Assembly (NCBI RefSeq): GCF_001298105.1
Contig: NZ_LGJH01000165.1
Location: 289,424 to 353,423 of the forward strand
Source of the DNA: Novosphingobium sp. ST904
GTDB lineage: Bacteria; Pseudomonadota; Alphaproteobacteria; Sphingomonadales; Sphingomonadaceae
Reading direction: 5' to 3'
DNA length: 64,000 nt
Shown: positions 63,891 to 64,000 of the stretch, piece by piece
How the letters are laid out: each line of letters opens with the position of its first letter
Position numbering within the stretch: position 1 is the stretch's first letter
Position numbers and translations under genes: made by a program
The notes under the pieces: model-generated
Database searches by the model: none
Told to the model about the DNA's origin: nothing
The model's input: only the letters and a program-made list of their open reading frames with translations

Positions 63891-64000
63891 CATTTTGGCT
63901 CCGATCTGCGTTGCTCGCCTGGGGGTCAGAGCAAAGGAGATAGTCGATGGCAAAAGGTACCAAATACATCGGGCTGGACGTGCATAAGGAAACTGTCGCG
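63886..64000 (+). mobile_element. left part of an IS110-family insertion sequence
   Basis: The Rieske coding sequence stops making sense at about 63886-63905 and an IS110-type transposase begins at 63949. A small hairpin GGAGCC-ATTTT-GGCTCC at 63886-63902 marks the probable junction; whether it belongs to the element or the target is unclear. IS110-family elements usually lack terminal inverted repeats, so the exact end cannot be fixed. The right end is outside the window. Confidence 0.7.
63949..64000 (+). CDS. IS110-family transposase, N-terminus only (window edge)
   Basis: The visible 17 residues read MAKGTKYIGLDVHKETV, the start of the RuvC-like DEDD domain of IS110/IS1111 transposases; the Asp in GLDVHK is the first catalytic acidic residue. 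AAAGGAG lies 8 bases before the ATG. The rest, including the C-terminal serine-containing domain, lies beyond the window. The length of the noncoding stretch before the ATG (about 45-60 bases) is short for an IS110-group left end. Confidence 0.85.

Noticed and set aside
1..64000. tRNA, rRNA, prophage, plasmid origin or toxin-antitoxin genes
   Set aside because: Both strands were read for them; no cloverleaf, rRNA segment, integrase, replication gene or paired small toxin/antitoxin was recognised.

Overview
The window looks like a chromosomal segment of a high-GC alphaproteobacterium of the order Sphingomonadales; Novosphingobium or Sphingobium is the best guess. The evidence is the three TonB-dependent receptors (one of the Xanthomonas/Caulobacter type), the many acyl-CoA, SDR and aldehyde dehydrogenase genes, an HWE histidine kinase, a TorF-type porin and a DmeRF metal-efflux pair. 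No rRNA, tRNA or CRISPR array was found.

Layout. 1-7.5 kb: a two-component system (kinase cut by the window edge) divergent from a complete RND efflux operon (adaptor, inner-membrane pump, outer-membrane channel). 7.5-18.7 kb: a hotdog thioesterase, then a co-directional minus-strand series of chemoreceptor, TorF porin, lipoprotein, OprB sugar porin and PQQ glucose dehydrogenase, divergent from a GH3 beta-glucosidase. 18.9-22.5 kb: a tight three-gene unit (membrane TIR-TPR protein, an unrecognised 158-aa protein, and a TPR/SLOG protein with a degenerate cyclase-like tail), the best candidate for an undescribed signalling or defence system. 22.5-23.7 kb: a Crp/Fnr regulator, a CRP-like palindrome and an orphan terminator that together suggest a small RNA. 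23.7-28.9 kb: two TonB-dependent receptors, each with its own palindrome and terminator.

28.9-39.3 kb: a methyltransferase, aldehyde dehydrogenase, thiolase, SdsA-type alkyl sulfatase, enoyl-CoA hydratase, bifunctional beta-oxidation protein, Fe-type alcohol dehydrogenase and thioesterase. These could take an alkyl sulfate ester to alcohol, aldehyde, acid and acetyl-CoA. 39.4-42.3 kb: fumarase and a PAS/HWE kinase. 42.4-53.6 kb: MFS transporter, enoyl-CoA hydratase, fused tandem SDR, SDR, acyl-CoA dehydrogenase, NDP-forming acyl-CoA synthetase and a TonB receptor, probably another CoA-dependent catabolic cluster. 53.8-55.1 kb: dmeR-dmeF Ni/Co resistance. 55.1-63.9 kb: a tightly overlapping oxidoreductase operon divergent from a GntR regulator that is followed by aldehyde dehydrogenase, a GGCT-fold protein and bestrophin; then a Rieske oxygenase fragment cut by an IS110-family element that runs off the right edge.

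A striking property of the whole window is the number of small indels. At least 14 otherwise well-conserved genes, fumC among them, are interrupted by one (or a two-base) frameshift, often in a homopolymer or a short GC repeat, and both halves keep family sequence. I read these mainly as sequencing or assembly errors and give the restored gene extents, marking each site.
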